Assembly (NCBI RefSeq): GCF_000317305.3
Contig: NC_023036.2
Span: forward strand, 558,001 to 622,000
Origin: Mycolicibacterium neoaurum VKM Ac-1815D
GTDB lineage: Bacteria; Actinomycetota; Actinomycetes; Mycobacteriales; Mycobacteriaceae
DNA: 64,000 nucleotides
Reading direction: 5' to 3'
Shown in pieces: positions 63,438-64,000 of the stretch. Numbering within the stretch: the first letter of the stretch is position 1; every line of letters begins with the position of its first letter. The translations under genes were made by a program, and so were the position numbers. The notes under the pieces are model-generated. The model was not told the origin of the DNA and did not search any database. It saw only the letters and a program-made list of their open reading frames with translations.

Positions 63438-64000
63438 ATGACTTCAGGCTCGGTACACGCCCCCGTGCAGCGCGTCCTGCTGCTGTGCTGGCGCGATACC
63501 GGCCACCCGCAGGGCGGCGGTAGCGAGGCCTATCTGCAGCGCATCGGCAGCCAGCTGGCCGCCGCCGGTATCGAGGTCACCCTGCGCACCGCGCGCTACC
63601 CCGGGTCGGCGCGCCGCGACGTGATCGACGGCGTCACCGTCAGCCGCGGCGGAGGCCCCTATTCGGTCTACATATGGGCCGGGCTGTCGATGGTCGCGGC
63701 ACGGATCGGCCTCGGCCCGTTGCGCCGGACCCGTCCCGATGTGGTCGTCGACACCCAGAACGGTATTCCGTTCCTGGCCAGGCTGGCCTATGGGAAACGC
63801 TCGGTGCTTTTGGTGCATCATTGCCACCGCGAGCAGTGGCCAGTGGCCGGCGAACGGACCGGTCGATTCGGGTGGTTCGTCGAATCCCGGTTGTCGCCGC
63901 GGCTGCACCGACGCAATCAGTACGTGACGGTGTCGTTGCCCTCGGCGCGCGAACTCACCGAGCTCGGTGTCACACCGGATCGGATCGCGGTGGTGCGCAA
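63438..64000 (+). CDS. Glycosyltransferase, GT4 type (Rv0225-like), cut by window end
   Basis: 187 residues, open to the end of the window. Starts MTSGSVHAPVQRVLLLCWRD and continues with GGGSEAYLQRIGSQLAAAG, the first Rossmann motif of GT-B glycosyltransferases, then VVVDTQNGIPFLARLAYGK and VHHCHREQW. Transfers a sugar to an unknown acceptor. The frame is intact up to the edge; the C-terminal donor-binding domain is not in this window. Divergent from the methyltransferase with 95 bases between. Confidence 0.88.
   Translation, partial: MTSGSVHAPVQRVLLLCWRDTGHPQGGGSEAYLQRIGSQLAAAGIEVTLRTARYPGSARRDVIDGVTVSRGGGPYSVYIWAGLSMVAARIGLGPLRRTRPDVVVDTQNGIPFLARLAYGKRSVLLVHHCHREQWPVAGERTGRFGWFVESRLSPRLHRRNQYVTVSLPSARELTELGVTPDRIAVVR

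Overview
The window looks like chromosomal DNA of a Mycolicibacterium-type (rapidly growing, environmental) mycobacterium. It is GC-rich and uses many GTG starts. A long stretch (about 25.4-39.7 kb, then scattered to the end) follows the gene order of the M. tuberculosis Rv0204c-Rv0225 region: flippase-like protein, AI-2E permease, mmpL3, NYN protein, trmB, Rv0209/Rv0210-like P-loop pair, pckA, fadD4, lipW, lipC, a WS/DGAT acyltransferase, aldehyde dehydrogenase, methyltransferase and glycosyltransferase. Gene assignments were made by reading translated sequence and recalling families; no database search was run.

Layout. 0-3.6 kb: short-chain dehydrogenase (cut by the window edge), ferritin-like diiron protein, Baeyer-Villiger-type monooxygenase and MerR regulator, all on + and tightly packed. 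3.6-5.5 kb: a membrane protein and mgtC, the latter behind a 350-base leader. 5.5-10.9 kb: a sugar ABC importer operon (binding lipoprotein, permease, ATPase, PfkB kinase, P-loop kinase, LacI regulator) with a LacI-like palindrome upstream. 11-20 kb: secreted envelope proteins (GH5-like hydrolase, coiled-coil VanY-like peptidase, DUF1906 Tat protein), an orphan lycopene cyclase, a frameshifted secreted S15-type hydrolase, an F420-reductase-like protein, a CitE-like lyase and an AhpD-like protein. 20-23.7 kb: accessory island with a DUF222/HNH endonuclease behind a LexA (SOS) box and an ISL3-family insertion sequence, bounded by an inverted pair of about 26-bp repeats.

23.7-43 kb: cell-envelope core (DUF3054, degenerate M23 lipoprotein, flippase-like protein, AI-2E permease, MmpL3), tRNA and GTPase-like genes, PEP carboxykinase, FadD4, an SDR/XRE divergent pair, and an MFS transporter fused to an ArsR-type metal sensor directly behind a 30-bp perfect palindrome. 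43-64 kb: a haemophore-like secreted protein and a lipid-metabolism region rich in esterases (LipW, LipC, LipO-like), acyl-CoA dehydrogenases (a 722-residue tandem fusion, a two-gene pair, FadE5-like), FadD12-like ligase, lysophospholipid-type acyltransferase and arylamine N-acetyltransferase. A KstR-type box lies between the last two. The window ends inside a glycosyltransferase.

The most interesting points are the transporter-sensor fusion with its own operator, the pair of GTPase-like proteins that both lack the Walker A lysine, the SOS-box-linked HNH gene in a repeat-bounded island, the KstR-like box at the nat/acyltransferase divergence, the C6-tract frameshift that joins two genes into one reading frame, and two small genes (46 and 40 codons) with strong ribosome binding sites. 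No rRNA, tRNA or CRISPR array was seen.
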